Part shown: positions 24,210 to 33,765 of the stretch, piece by piece
Position numbering within the stretch: the stretch's first letter is position 1
How the letters are laid out: each line of letters opens with the position of its first letter
Assembly (NCBI RefSeq): GCF_004364435.1
Contig: NZ_SOCT01000002.1
Span: 62,001 to 126,000, forward strand
Length of the DNA stretch: 64,000 nucleotides
From: Pseudomonas sp. LP_7_YM
GTDB lineage: Bacteria; Pseudomonadota; Gammaproteobacteria; Pseudomonadales; Pseudomonadaceae
Direction: 5' to 3'
Notes under the pieces: model-generated
The model's database searches: none
The model's input: the letters and a program-made list of their open reading frames with translations, nothing else
Told to the model about the DNA's origin: nothing
Translations under genes and position numbers: made by a program

Positions 24210-25181
24210 ACCCTTCCAGACTTGCTGATTCACCAAATCCTGTGGCTTCTCGCCCAGCAACGCCGCACGCAGGTTGTTGTAGGCCCGGTCGGCCATCGCC
24301 TGGCGGGTTTCATGGGTCGCGGAGCCGATGTGCGGCAAGGTCACGGCATTGTTCAGCGCGAACAGCGGCGACTCAGCCAGCGGCTCTTGCTCATAGACAT
24401 CCAGACCAGCACCACCAATGGCGCCGTTCTGCAGTGCTTCGATCAGCGCGGGTTCGTCGATGATCGGGCCGCGCGCGATGTTCACCACAATGGCGGTCTT
24501 TTTCATCAGTGACAGTTCGCGGCGGCTGATCATGTGCCGGGTCTTGTCGCTGAGCGGCACCACCAGGCAGACGAAGTCGGACTCGGCCAGCAGTTGATCC
24601 AGCGTACGGAACTGCGCGCCCAGTTCCTGCTCCACGGCGGTCTTGCGGCTGTTTCCGCTGTAAAGAATTGGCATGTTGAAGCCCAGACGACCACGACGCG
24701 CCACTGCCGCACCGATATTGCCCATGCCGACGATGCCCAGGGTTTTGCCATGGACATCGGTACCGAAGTGCGGCGCCTCGATGCTGCGCGTCCACTTGCC
24801 TGCCTTGGTGTAGGCATCCAGCTCGGCGACGCGGCGGGCGCTGCTCATGATCAGCGAAAAGCCCAGGTCGGCAGTGCTTTCGGTGAGTACGTCCGGGGTG
24901 TTGGTGAGCATGATGCCGCGCTCGGTAAAGTAGCTGACGTCGTAGTTGTCATAGCCCACCGAGATGCTGGAAACGATTTCCAGTTGCGTTGCGCTTTGCA
25001 GTTGCTCGCGGCCCAGCTTGCGACCGGCGCCGATCAGGCCGTGGGCGTGGGGCAGGGCTTCATTGAATTGCGCGTTCAGATCGCCCTTTTTCGGGTCCGG
25101 GATGATCACAGTGAAGTCTTGCTGCAGGCGCTCGGCCATTTCCGGGGACACGCGGCTGAAGGCAAGGACAGTCTTTTTCAT
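24207..25181 (-). CDS. D-2-hydroxyacid dehydrogenase (glyoxylate/2-ketogluconate reductase type)
   Basis: A 324-residue NAD(P)-dependent reductase. The Rossmann motif is GIVGMGNIGAAVARR (G152-x-G154-xx-G157). The catalytic trio Arg237 (NIARGP), Glu266 (YEQEPL) and His284 (LPHIGSAT) is complete. It is closest in pattern to GhrB/TkrA, which reduce glyoxylate, hydroxypyruvate and 2-keto-D-gluconate. The ATG at 25181 is preceded by a GAG-rich Shine-Dalgarno region. It stands alone; its stop codon lies just at the end of the tandem array. The 287 bases upstream to the LysR gene show nothing convincing. Confidence 0.88.
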   Translation of the reverse strand: MKKTVLAFSRVSPEMAERLQQDFTVIIPDPKKGDLNAQFNEALPHAHGLIGAGRKLGREQLQSATQLEIVSSISVGYDNYDVSYFTERGIMLTNTPDVLTESTADLGFSLIMSSARRVAELDAYTKAGKWTRSIEAPHFGTDVHGKTLGIVGMGNIGAAVARRGRLGFNMPILYSGNSRKTAVEQELGAQFRTLDQLLAESDFVCLVVPLSDKTRHMISRRELSLMKKTAIVVNIARGPIIDEPALIEALQNGAIGGAGLDVYEQEPLAESPLFALNNAVTLPHIGSATHETRQAMADRAYNNLRAALLGEKPQDLVNQQVWKG

Positions 25182-25468
25182 CGGATAGCTTCTCTCGGCG
25201 GTTCAGATGGAAGATGCGTAGCACGCTAACATTCTTGTTGTTGGATTGACGAGGGTGTTTCGGTCTGCCTGAAAGCTGAGCCGGCTTGCTTACGATCCTG
25301 GCGCAGGACCTATGGGCGCTGTGCAACAGCGACGAAAGCGCAGTGTCAGAAACCTTCACTTGCAGCTGATCCACCGCGTTGGCTGCCGTCGTACCTGCGG
25401 CATCTACCACCGGGTTCATGGCGTGCTCGTGAGGTGTGACCTCCACCAAACCAGTGCAGCGTGGTTGC

Positions 25469-26416
25469 TTACACACCCTCCGGCAGAAAGTGGGCCTGCA
25501 AATCCGCCTCGTGAGCCGCCATGATTTCCGGCAGCGAGCCGCGCAGGTACTCGACCCAGGTTTTGATCTTGGCATCCAGGTACTGGCGCGAGGGGTAGAT
25601 GGCGTACAGGTTCAGCTCATGGGAGCGGTATTGCGGCAGCACGCGAACCAGCGAGCCATTACGCAGGCCCTCGATGGCCGAATAGATTGGCAGGATCCCG
25701 ATGCCCATGCCGCTGCTGATCGCTGCTTTCATGGCGTCGGCCGAGTTGACCAGGAACGGCGAGCTGGCGATGGTTACGGTTTCCCGGCCATCAGGGCCGT
25801 CGAATGCCCATTTCTCCAGCGGAAACACCGGGCTGACCAGGCGCAGGCAGGCGTGATTGAGCAGGTCCGCTGGCTTGTGCGCCACGCCGAATGCCTTGAT
25901 GTAGGCAGGCGAGGCGCAAACGATGCTGTAAGTGATGCCCAGGCGTTGCGACACAAAACCCGAATCCGGCAGCTCGCTGGCCAGCACGATGGACACGTCG
26001 TAGCCCTCTTCGAGCAAATCCGGCACGCGGTTGGTCATGGTCAGGTCGAACGACACGTCCGGGTGATTGCGCCGATACCGGGCAATGGCGTCGATCACGT
26101 AATGCTGACCGACACCGGTCATCGAGTGCACTTTCAGCTGCCCGGCCGGGCGCGCGTGGGCATCGCTGGCTTCGGCTTCTGCTTCCTCGACATAGCTCAG
26201 AATCTGCTCGCAACGCAGCAGATAACGCTTGCCCGCTTCAGTCAGGGCTATACGTCGAGTGGTTCGGTTCAGAAGTCGGGTTTGCAGGTGTGCTTCAAGG
26301 TTGGAAACGGCGCGCGAAACGTTGGCGGTGGTGGTGTCCAGCTGGGCCGCGGCAGCGGTGAAGCTGCCCGCCTGGGCCACGCAACTGAAGGCGCGCATGT
26401 TTTGCAGAGTGTCCAT
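25469..26416 (-). CDS. LysR-family transcriptional regulator
   Basis: A 315-residue regulator. The N-terminal winged helix is MDTLQNMRAFSCVAQAGSFTAAAAQLDTTTANVSRAVSNLE, recognisable as the LysR HTH (residues 1-60). The effector-binding domain follows (about 90-295, GQLKVHSMTGVGQHYVID). It is divergent from the efflux operon at 26598, with 181 bases between the starts. It is therefore the likely activator, in the manner of AaeR and aromatic-acid efflux. The inducer is unknown. Confidence 0.9.
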   Translation of the reverse strand: MDTLQNMRAFSCVAQAGSFTAAAAQLDTTTANVSRAVSNLEAHLQTRLLNRTTRRIALTEAGKRYLLRCEQILSYVEEAEAEASDAHARPAGQLKVHSMTGVGQHYVIDAIARYRRNHPDVSFDLTMTNRVPDLLEEGYDVSIVLASELPDSGFVSQRLGITYSIVCASPAYIKAFGVAHKPADLLNHACLRLVSPVFPLEKWAFDGPDGRETVTIASSPFLVNSADAMKAAISSGMGIGILPIYSAIEGLRNGSLVRVLPQYRSHELNLYAIYPSRQYLDAKIKTWVEYLRGSLPEIMAAHEADLQAHFLPEGV

Positions 26417-26597
26417 TGGCCGTTCTCTGGTGAGATGGCAAATTGTGACATGAAGTTACTGATCCATGTCAGCTATACCAAAGGATTATCTTCCGTTCGG
26501 TAATAAAGATTCGCAGAAGTCCCGGCTTATCGCAGAATCAGGCGCGCTCTAGAATCGCGGCTCGATTCGTCTCCTCCTCATTCGGGTAATTGCAGCT

Positions 26598-28112
26598 GTG
26601 CCGCGTCGCATCGTCAGGGGGCTCAAGCCCCTCAGTGTCTGGGCTTTAACGTTACTTATCAGCGGCTGTATCGGAACCGGCGGAATCGCCCCTCAAGGCA
26701 CCTCGTTGTCGCCAGACACACTGGCCACCGACGACGCTATCAAACACGCTACCCAGGACGCTCATTGGCCGAACGCTCAATGGTGGCGCGCCTACGGCGA
26801 TGATCAGCTCAATCACTGGATCGAACTCGCCGCCCTCGGCAGCCCGAGTCTGGCGATTGCTGCCGCTCGCGTGCGTCAGGCCAGGTCCATGGCCGGTATT
26901 GCGCAAGCGGCGCAGTCGCTGCATGTCAGCGGCGACAGCGCGCTCAAGCGCCATAACTGGCCGACGGATCAGTTCTACGGGCCGGGCGAGCTCTCGAATA
27001 CCAGCACTTGGGACAACAATGCCTCCATTGGCCTGAGCTATTCCCTCGACTTTTGGGGCCGGGAGCGTAATAACGCCGAGCAGGCGCTGGACATGGCGCA
27101 CCTGAGCGCCGCCGAAGAGCGCCAGGCGCAGTTGGAACTGCAGGACAACATCGTTCGTGCTTACATCCAGTTGTCGCTCAACTACGCCCAGCGCGACATC
27201 GCCGAGGCGACCCTGGCTCAGCAACAGCAGATGCTCGACCTGGCACAGCAGCGTCTTAAGGGCGGTATCGGAACGCATTTCGAAGTCAGTCAGGCGCAAA
27301 CGCCGCTGCCCGAATCCCATCGGCAGATCGACGCGCTGGACGAAGCCATTGTCCTGAGCCGCAATCAGATTGCTGCGCTGGCGGGCAAAGGACCGGGGGA
27401 GGGCGCGAGTCTGCAGCGTCCGGCCCTCTCGTTGAAAACCACGCTCGCGTTACCTTCCTCATTGCCTGCGCAACTGCTCGGCCAGCGACCGGATGTGGTT
27501 GCCAGTCGCTGGCGCGTTGCGGCGCAGGCTCGCGGCATCGATGTCGCCCATGCCGGTTTTTATCCCAACGTGGATCTGATGGCCAGCCTGGGTTACATGG
27601 CTACCGGTGGCGGGATGCTGGAATTTCTGACCGGGAAGAAATTCAACTACAGCGTGGGCCCGGCAATCAGTTTGCCGATCTTCGATAGCGGTCGTTTGCG
27701 CTCGCAGCTGGGCGTGGCATCCGCCGGTTATGACGCGGCTGTGGCGCAGTACAACCAGACACTGGTGACGGCGCTCAAGGATATTTCCGATCAACTGGTT
27801 CGCCGGGAGTCGATGGACAAGCAGCAGGGGTTCGCCGATCAGTCGGTGGCAGCGGCACAGAACACCTATGACATCGCCTTGGTCGCCTATCAACGGGGCC
27901 TGACCGACTACCTCAATGTATTGAACGCGCAGACCCTGTTGTTCCATCAGGAGCAGGTGCAACAGCAGGTTCAGGCCGCGCGGCTGACCGTGCATGCCGA
28001 GTTGGTGGTTGCCTTGGGCGGCGGTTTGATGGCGGGCAATGATACGCCGACCGCCGACAAGACAGCGGCGCCGAAGACTCCGGCGGCGTTGACGGTGCTG
28101 GATTGGAAATGA
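26598..28112 (+). CDS. NodT/OprM-type outer-membrane efflux lipoprotein
   Basis: A 504-residue outer-membrane channel. It starts at GTG 26598. The signal ends with a lipobox (LTLLISGCIGTG), so the mature protein is lipid-anchored at Cys24. Two OEP repeats are seen: WWRAYGDDQLNHWIELA..SIGLSYSLDFWG and LGQRPDVVASRWRVAAQARG..FNYSVGPAISLPIFDSGRLR. It is the exit duct for the FUSC/HlyD pump encoded downstream; its stop overlaps the next ATG (ATGA). Confidence 0.9.
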   Translation: MPRRIVRGLKPLSVWALTLLISGCIGTGGIAPQGTSLSPDTLATDDAIKHATQDAHWPNAQWWRAYGDDQLNHWIELAALGSPSLAIAAARVRQARSMAGIAQAAQSLHVSGDSALKRHNWPTDQFYGPGELSNTSTWDNNASIGLSYSLDFWGRERNNAEQALDMAHLSAAEERQAQLELQDNIVRAYIQLSLNYAQRDIAEATLAQQQQMLDLAQQRLKGGIGTHFEVSQAQTPLPESHRQIDALDEAIVLSRNQIAALAGKGPGEGASLQRPALSLKTTLALPSSLPAQLLGQRPDVVASRWRVAAQARGIDVAHAGFYPNVDLMASLGYMATGGGMLEFLTGKKFNYSVGPAISLPIFDSGRLRSQLGVASAGYDAAVAQYNQTLVTALKDISDQLVRRESMDKQQGFADQSVAAAQNTYDIALVAYQRGLTDYLNVLNAQTLLFHQEQVQQQVQAARLTVHAELVVALGGGLMAGNDTPTADKTAAPKTPAALTVLDWK

Positions 28113-30292
28113 ACACCAGCCTGCGTTGGCTCAAATCCCTGGAATGGCGTCGCGAACTCAATGGCTGGGCGCGCAGCGACGGGGTGACCTGGATCTACAT
28201 CTTCAAGGTGTTGATCGCAGCATTCCTGACCTACTGGATCGCGATGCGCCTTGAGTTGCCGCAACCCCGTACGGCGATGATCACGGTATTTATTGTCATG
28301 CAGCCGCAAAGCGGCCACGTGTTCGCCAAGAGCTTCTACCGCCTGCTCGGCACGCTGGCAGGCTCGGTGGTGATGGTCACCCTGATGGCGCTGTTTGCGC
28401 AGAACAGTGAACTGTTCCTCGGCAGTCTGGCGATCTGGGTGGGTTTCTGCTGTGCCGGTGCAGCGCGTTATCGTAACTTCCGCGCCTATGGTTTCGTGCT
28501 TGCCGGTTATACCGCCGCGATGACCGGCCTGCCGGCACTGGCGCATCCTGAAACTTCGTTCATGGCCGCCATGTGGCGCGTGCTGGAAATCTCCCTCGGG
28601 ATTGTCTGCTCAACGCTGGTCACCGCCGCCATCCTGCCGCAAAGCTCGGGCGCGGCCATGCGCAATGCCCTGTATCAGCGCTTCGCAGTGTTCGCTCAGT
28701 TCGTGGTCAGCGGCCTGCGCGGCAGCGATCCGGCTGCGTTCGAGGCCAGTAACGTGCGCTTTATCGCCGACGCCGTCGGCCTGGAAGGCCTGCGCGCCGT
28801 CACGGTATTCGAAGACCCGCACATGCGTCGACGTAACGGTCGGCTGAATCGCCTGAACAGCGAATTCATGACCATCACTACGCGTTTCAATGCACTGCAT
28901 CAGTTGCTGGAGCGCTTGCGCTGTCGTGGTGTAACACCTGCCGTTGCAGCGATCGAGCCGGGGCTTGATGCGCTCGCAAAGTTGCTTGAGCACTTCGCCG
29001 GTCGTGCGCTGACCAACGCCGATGCTGCGCTGCTCGCCAACCGGTTGAGCGAATTCAAGGCCGATCTGCCTGAACGGGTCCGCAGCCTGCGCGCCGAGTT
29101 TGTCAAAACCGACCCCAGCGACGACGATCTGCTGGATTTCCATACCGCCTACGAATTGCTGTACCGATTCGTCGACGACATGCACGACTACGCTCAGACC
29201 CACGCCTCGCTGGCCGATCACCGTCACGTGCGGGAAAAGTGGGTGGAGCCTTTCGTGTCTACCACCAACTGGATGTCTTCGCTGGCCTCGGGCTTGCGCG
29301 CGACGTTGATTCTGGCGCTGATGTCGGTGTACTGGGTCGCCACAGCCTGGCCCAGTGGCGCTTCAATGACACTGGTGTCTGCGGCCACCGTTGCCCTCTC
29401 TGCGACCACGCCCAACCCCCGGCGCATGTCATTCCAGATGGCGTGCGGTACGTTGCTCGGTGCGCTTCTTGGGTTTTTCATCACATTCTTCGTGTTGCCC
29501 CGGATTGATGGTTTTCCACTGCTGTGCATGGTGCTGGCACCGGTGTTCGTGCTCGGCACTTTCCTGACCACGCGCCCGCAATGGGCTGGCTATGGTCTCG
29601 GGCTGCTGATCTTTTTCTGCATCGGCTCGGCACCGGACAACCTCACCGTCTACAACCCCTATGCGTTCATCAACGACTACATTGCGATGGTACTCGGCAT
29701 GCTGCTGTGCGCGGCAGCGGGGGCGATCATTCTGCCGCCCAACAGTCGCTGGTTGTGGCAGCGCCTTGAAGTTGATTTGCGTCAGCAGGTGGGGTTCGCA
29801 ATCAGTGCGCCGCTGCGCGGGATCCGTTCGAACTTCGAAAGCCGCACGCGCGACCTGATGCATCAGGCATACGGGCTGGCGGCCGGTAAACCCGAAGTGC
29901 AGCGCAAGCTGCTGCGCTGGATGTTCGTGGTTCTGGAGATCGGCCACGCCATCATCGAACTGCGCCGCGAGCAGGACATCCTGCCGATTCACCCCAGCTA
30001 CGCCCAATGGCAACCGTGGCGTCAGGCGATTCGTGCCATGGGCCGCTCGCTGGTACGCCTGTTCATTCAGCCGGATCGGCACAACCTGGCCCGCAGCCTG
30101 TACGCCGTGGATCACGCGATCATCTGCGTGCAGAACACCGACGAGCCGTTCGCGCCGCATTTCGATACCTCGGCGCTGCGGCGAGTGAAGAGCTATCTGC
30201 ATTTCATCCGCACCAGTCTGCTCGACCCGCAATCACCATTGGCTGCCTACGCCCCCGCGCAGGCGGCACAAGGACTTTCCCATGCCTCGTGA
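28109..30292 (+). CDS. FUSC/AaeB-family inner-membrane efflux protein
   Basis: A 727-residue protein with two sets of membrane helices separated by cytoplasmic stretches. The first set contains IYIFKVLIAAFLTYWIAMRL..PRTAMITVFIVMQPQSGHVF. The second contains RATLILALMSVYWVATAWPS..GTLLGALLGFFITFFVLP. This is the fusaric-acid-resistance/AaeB architecture, which exports aromatic carboxylic acids. The start at 28109 overlaps the upstream stop. It is the second gene of the four-gene efflux operon. Confidence 0.92.
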   Translation: MNTSLRWLKSLEWRRELNGWARSDGVTWIYIFKVLIAAFLTYWIAMRLELPQPRTAMITVFIVMQPQSGHVFAKSFYRLLGTLAGSVVMVTLMALFAQNSELFLGSLAIWVGFCCAGAARYRNFRAYGFVLAGYTAAMTGLPALAHPETSFMAAMWRVLEISLGIVCSTLVTAAILPQSSGAAMRNALYQRFAVFAQFVVSGLRGSDPAAFEASNVRFIADAVGLEGLRAVTVFEDPHMRRRNGRLNRLNSEFMTITTRFNALHQLLERLRCRGVTPAVAAIEPGLDALAKLLEHFAGRALTNADAALLANRLSEFKADLPERVRSLRAEFVKTDPSDDDLLDFHTAYELLYRFVDDMHDYAQTHASLADHRHVREKWVEPFVSTTNWMSSLASGLRATLILALMSVYWVATAWPSGASMTLVSAATVALSATTPNPRRMSFQMACGTLLGALLGFFITFFVLPRIDGFPLLCMVLAPVFVLGTFLTTRPQWAGYGLGLLIFFCIGSAPDNLTVYNPYAFINDYIAMVLGMLLCAAAGAIILPPNSRWLWQRLEVDLRQQVGFAISAPLRGIRSNFESRTRDLMHQAYGLAAGKPEVQRKLLRWMFVVLEIGHAIIELRREQDILPIHPSYAQWQPWRQAIRAMGRSLVRLFIQPDRHNLARSLYAVDHAIICVQNTDEPFAPHFDTSALRRVKSYLHFIRTSLLDPQSPLAAYAPAQAAQGLSHAS

Positions 30293-30482
30293 ACTCGCTT
30301 TCCACGGCGTTTACATGCCGACTGTGACCGTGATGTTTCTGGTCGCTATGGTGCTGTCCTGGGCGCTGGACCGCCTTATGTCCGACCTGGACCTGTACCG
30401 TTTTTTCTGGCATCCGGCGTTGCTGCGCCTGAGCCTGTTCAGCTGCATGTTTGGCGCGATGGCGCTGACCGTTTACCGTTGA
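30282..30482 (+). CDS. DUF1656 small membrane protein (AaeX-like)
   Basis: A 66-residue protein with two membrane helices, starting MPRELAFHGVYMPTVTVMFL and ending MFGAMALTVYR. It overlaps the FUSC gene by 11 bases. DUF1656/AaeX proteins always accompany AaeA/AaeB-type pumps; their exact role is unknown. Confidence 0.9.
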   Translation: MPRELAFHGVYMPTVTVMFLVAMVLSWALDRLMSDLDLYRFFWHPALLRLSLFSCMFGAMALTVYR

Positions 30483-30500
30483 GGCACATGTGAATTCGAG

Positions 30501-31355
30501 ATGAAAAAGCTCATCAGTCTGATCGCGACATTATTGATTCTGGCGCTGGCTATCTGGATCGGCCGCCTGTTGTGGATTCACTACATGGACACCCCGTGGA
30601 CTCGCGACGGGCGGGTACGTGCCGACGTGATCAACGTTGCCGCCGACGTCAGCGGCATGGTTATCGACGTGCCGGTCAAGGACAACCAGCCGGTCAGGAA
30701 GGGCGACCTGTTGATGCAGATCGACCCTGAGCATTACCAATTGGCCGTCAAGCAGGCCGAAGCGATGGTGGCATCGCGCAAGGCGACCTGGGAAATGCGC
30801 AAGGTCAACGCCGCGCGCCGCAAGGATATGGACGCCTTGGTGATCTCGGCTGAAAACCGCGAAGACGCCTCCAACGTCGCCAGTTCCGCGCAGGCTGACT
30901 ACCAGTTGGCGGTGGCGCAACTGGACGCCGCACAACTGAACCTTAAACGCACCAGGGTGCTGGCGGCAGTCGATGGCTACGTGACCAACCTCAACGTGCA
31001 TCGCGGCGATTACGCACGGATCGGCGAAGCGAAGATGGCGGTGGTCGACAGGAATTCGTTCTGGGTTTATGGCTTCTTCGAGGAAACCAAGCTGCCTCAC
31101 GTCAGGGTCGGTGATCCGGCGGACATGCAATTGATGAGCGGCGAAGTGATGAAGGGCCATGTCGAAAGCATTGCCCGGGCGATCTACGACCGCGACAACC
31201 CGCAAAGCCGCGAGTTGATCGCCGACGTCAACCCGACTTTCAACTGGGTGCGACTGGCCCAGCGCGTGCCGGTACGCATCCACCTGGATGACGTACCGCA
31301 AAGCGTGGTGTTGGCGGCGGGCATTACCTGCACGGTCATCGTTAATCCGCAATGA
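30501..31355 (+). CDS. HlyD/AaeA-type membrane-fusion protein
   Basis: A 284-residue periplasmic adaptor. One N-terminal membrane anchor (MKKLISLIATLLILALAIWIG) leads to biotinyl-lipoyl halves (VAADVSGMVIDVPVKDNQPV and RTRVLAAVDGYVTNLNVHRG) around a short helical hairpin. The beta-barrel part is WVYGFFEETKLPHVRVGDPA. It links the FUSC pump to the outer-membrane lipoprotein encoded first in the operon. Its stop directly abuts the stop of the convergent toxin-like gene. Confidence 0.92.
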   Translation: MKKLISLIATLLILALAIWIGRLLWIHYMDTPWTRDGRVRADVINVAADVSGMVIDVPVKDNQPVRKGDLLMQIDPEHYQLAVKQAEAMVASRKATWEMRKVNAARRKDMDALVISAENREDASNVASSAQADYQLAVAQLDAAQLNLKRTRVLAAVDGYVTNLNVHRGDYARIGEAKMAVVDRNSFWVYGFFEETKLPHVRVGDPADMQLMSGEVMKGHVESIARAIYDRDNPQSRELIADVNPTFNWVRLAQRVPVRIHLDDVPQSVVLAAGITCTVIVNPQ

Positions 31356-33569
31356 TCAACTGTCTTCGGATGGTGGTTTTTTCGCGCCTGCCGACAGTGC
31401 AGAGGCTGCTAGCCTGCGGATCTCCTTTATGGCCAGTCCCCGCGCGTAAACCCTGAGCGCGGTGTTGTTGGCGATGAAGTTACCCAAGGCATCGTAGGCG
31501 CCCAGGATGGCACCGGGTGGAATGTTGTTGGCGTAGTTGATTTCGGTGGGTTTGAACTTGATTTTTTTCGCTGTGTGGGGATACAGGGCGTTGTGGTGGT
31601 TCTGATAGAGGTGGTAACCGTCGAATCTGCGCGCATCAATTACATAGGTATACCCCCCTTTCTGACCGCCATAGACGAAAGCCCCGACGTTTTCCCTGTA
31701 GTAGTACGCCGAAGTCGAGATCCCTCTGCCGTCGATGTCCAGCGCATCATGACCTCCGCCGAAACCGCCACGCACTCCCGTGACCTGGTGGATGTCTTTC
31801 TGGATCTCTGCCGCGGGCGTTCTTAACTCGAAACCCTTTTCGAAAATCTCCTCCGGCGGGCGCATATCGCCCCGGAACACCTTGCCGCGGTATACAACCA
31901 GATCATGACCTTCGACGGTTTTGTTCAGCAGGCGACCGCTTCGGTCCACCAGCCTCTGGGCCTGCTGTGGTCCTCCCGATAATTGCGCGGCCACTTCTGT
32001 CTTGATGCGTTTTACCTCGGTCGGTGCGGGCGTAATTCTGTCGTAGCTCGACGCTTTACCGGGGTACAGGCGTGTTCTGTTCAAGTGTTTGAACACCCGA
32101 GTGCTGATGTGGGTTTTGTTCACCGTCGAGACCGCCTTACCCAGCAGTTTTTGCGCAAGGGGGCCGGTGATCTCGGCGATGGCGGTATACAGCGCTGACT
32201 TGTAATGCGCTTCTGCTTGCTCGGGAATATCGGCGATTGCGCCGCGCACTGCTTCCAGGGCCGCTGAACCCTGCCCGAGCAGAAACGACACCAGCAACCG
32301 TGCTGCCAATCCGCCGCCACCGCCAACGGGCAGGGTAGCGACAATGGAAAGTCCTTGCAGAATGGACGCTCCGGCTTCAAGAAACTTATCGGTCAGACGC
32401 TCGCTGTCAGTGGAGACCAGCGTGTCGATGTTCGAGAGCATGCGTTTGATTCTGAGCGAGTGCAGTGCTTCAAACACATCGTCATCGGGGCGAAATTGCA
32501 ATGGAGAGACGCTCGTCACCTGTGGCCCGAAGTAGCTGTTGACGTAGTGCAGCTTCCGGTTGCCATGCAGGATCTGGTTGTACAGGGGCAGGCGTTGCAG
32601 GATCAGGCGCCGAAGTCTGGGGGACGATTCTATAAACCAGCGCTTCGTGGCCTGCGCCAGCGGTACGATCGCATCGTCTTCGGTTGCGTCCAGGAAAATC
32701 AACAATCCGTCGGAGGACGGATCGGCCTTGAGCCGCAGGTACAACACCTGCGCAACATCGACCTGCCAGGTGCGGCTTCGAAACTGCACACGTTCAAGCC
32801 TGGCTTCACCACGACCATAAGCGTGTGCCAAGTGCCGATAGACCTGGGGTGCATCTGCGCGATTTGCATACTGTTCCAGACGATTCTGCACTTCGACCAT
32901 TGACTGCAGCTTCAACATGAACCTGGCATCCGCGGTGCTCAAGCGTCGTTCGACATCGGCCTGATAGTTCGCCTGCAGGTTCGCCGACTCCAGTTTTGCG
33001 ATCAGGTCTTGCGGGAACTCGGCAGGCCAGTCGATCTGTACCTGGTGATGGTCGTCGAGCAGGCGCCGGTAGCTGTCGGTGACGATTTCGTCGAGCCTGA
33101 GTTTCTGTGTTTCCCTGGGACCGAGAAAGGTGCTGGCATCAATTAGCCCGCTGGTTGCAGCAGGCCGATGCCGAAAGCTGACATCGATTGAGGTTAGTGC
33201 GTCGATGCGGTTCTTGAGCTCGTCTGACGCGCTCGAGTCGTCCACCATCTGACGTATCGAATCATTGATGTACAGCACTGGGTCCAGCAGATTCGGGTCA
33301 TAGACATTGTCGAACAGCGCGATCATGTCGTTCGTGACGCGGTCCAGCTCATGCTCGGTGAGGCGTAAGGCGTTCGCGGACAGTTCATCGTCGGGTTCGG
33401 CTGCGGGGGCTGTGCCGCTGCTTGGGTTGAGTTCGCCTATTTCGATGCCTTCTGCCGTGAACCCTGACGACTCTTGAACAGGAGGCATGCCAAATTCAGG
33501 CAGATCCTGGGACCTGCCTTCGTCGCCAAGATGAAAATCGTCATCGTAAAACGCTGGGTATTCGCTCAT
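31356..33569 (-). CDS. Toxin-like protein with pertussis-S1-type ADP-ribosyltransferase domain
   Basis: A 737-residue protein. The N-terminal and central part (about 40-400) is helical and resembles DUF6543-type toxin carriers. A hydrophobic glycine-rich segment follows at about 405-440 (TLPVGGGGGLAARLLVSFLL). The C-terminal domain (about 555-710) carries the Arg-Ser-Glu signature of cholera/pertussis-like ADP-ribosyltransferases. KVFRGDMRPPEEIFEKGF (Arg566) is nearly identical in pattern to pertussis toxin S1 VYRYDSRPPEDVFQNGF. GRGISTSAYY (Ser618-Thr-Ser620) and PTEINYANNIPPGAI (Glu676) complete it. There is no signal peptide and no hrp box. AAGGAAG precedes the start. The predicted action is ADP-ribosylation of a host or competitor protein; secretion route and target are unknown. 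Confidence 0.85.
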   Translation of the reverse strand: MSEYPAFYDDDFHLGDEGRSQDLPEFGMPPVQESSGFTAEGIEIGELNPSSGTAPAAEPDDELSANALRLTEHELDRVTNDMIALFDNVYDPNLLDPVLYINDSIRQMVDDSSASDELKNRIDALTSIDVSFRHRPAATSGLIDASTFLGPRETQKLRLDEIVTDSYRRLLDDHHQVQIDWPAEFPQDLIAKLESANLQANYQADVERRLSTADARFMLKLQSMVEVQNRLEQYANRADAPQVYRHLAHAYGRGEARLERVQFRSRTWQVDVAQVLYLRLKADPSSDGLLIFLDATEDDAIVPLAQATKRWFIESSPRLRRLILQRLPLYNQILHGNRKLHYVNSYFGPQVTSVSPLQFRPDDDVFEALHSLRIKRMLSNIDTLVSTDSERLTDKFLEAGASILQGLSIVATLPVGGGGGLAARLLVSFLLGQGSAALEAVRGAIADIPEQAEAHYKSALYTAIAEITGPLAQKLLGKAVSTVNKTHISTRVFKHLNRTRLYPGKASSYDRITPAPTEVKRIKTEVAAQLSGGPQQAQRLVDRSGRLLNKTVEGHDLVVYRGKVFRGDMRPPEEIFEKGFELRTPAAEIQKDIHQVTGVRGGFGGGHDALDIDGRGISTSAYYYRENVGAFVYGGQKGGYTYVIDARRFDGYHLYQNHHNALYPHTAKKIKFKPTEINYANNIPPGAILGAYDALGNFIANNTALRVYARGLAIKEIRRLAASALSAGAKKPPSEDS

Positions 33570-33765
33570 GGTGTCTTCCTTGACAGTGGATGGGCTCGCT
33601 GAAGAGCCTTCGGTTTAGCCGTGTGCAGGCTGAGTCAGGAAGTATTGGGTGAGGGCAGGCAAATTGCTGTAGCCAGATTCTTTAGGTGTGCGCGAAAAGG
33701 CATCAATATGGAGCAGTTACGTCGGCTGGATGGCGCAGGCGTTTCGCCGCTCGGTCAGTAATTAA

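Noticed and set aside
25220..25419. Possible small minus-strand gene starting ATG 25419 (MNPVVDAAGTTAANAVDQLQ)
   Set aside because: There is no good ribosome-binding site close to the ATG, and the frame runs into the 2-ketoacid reductase gene; its coding nature could not be supported.
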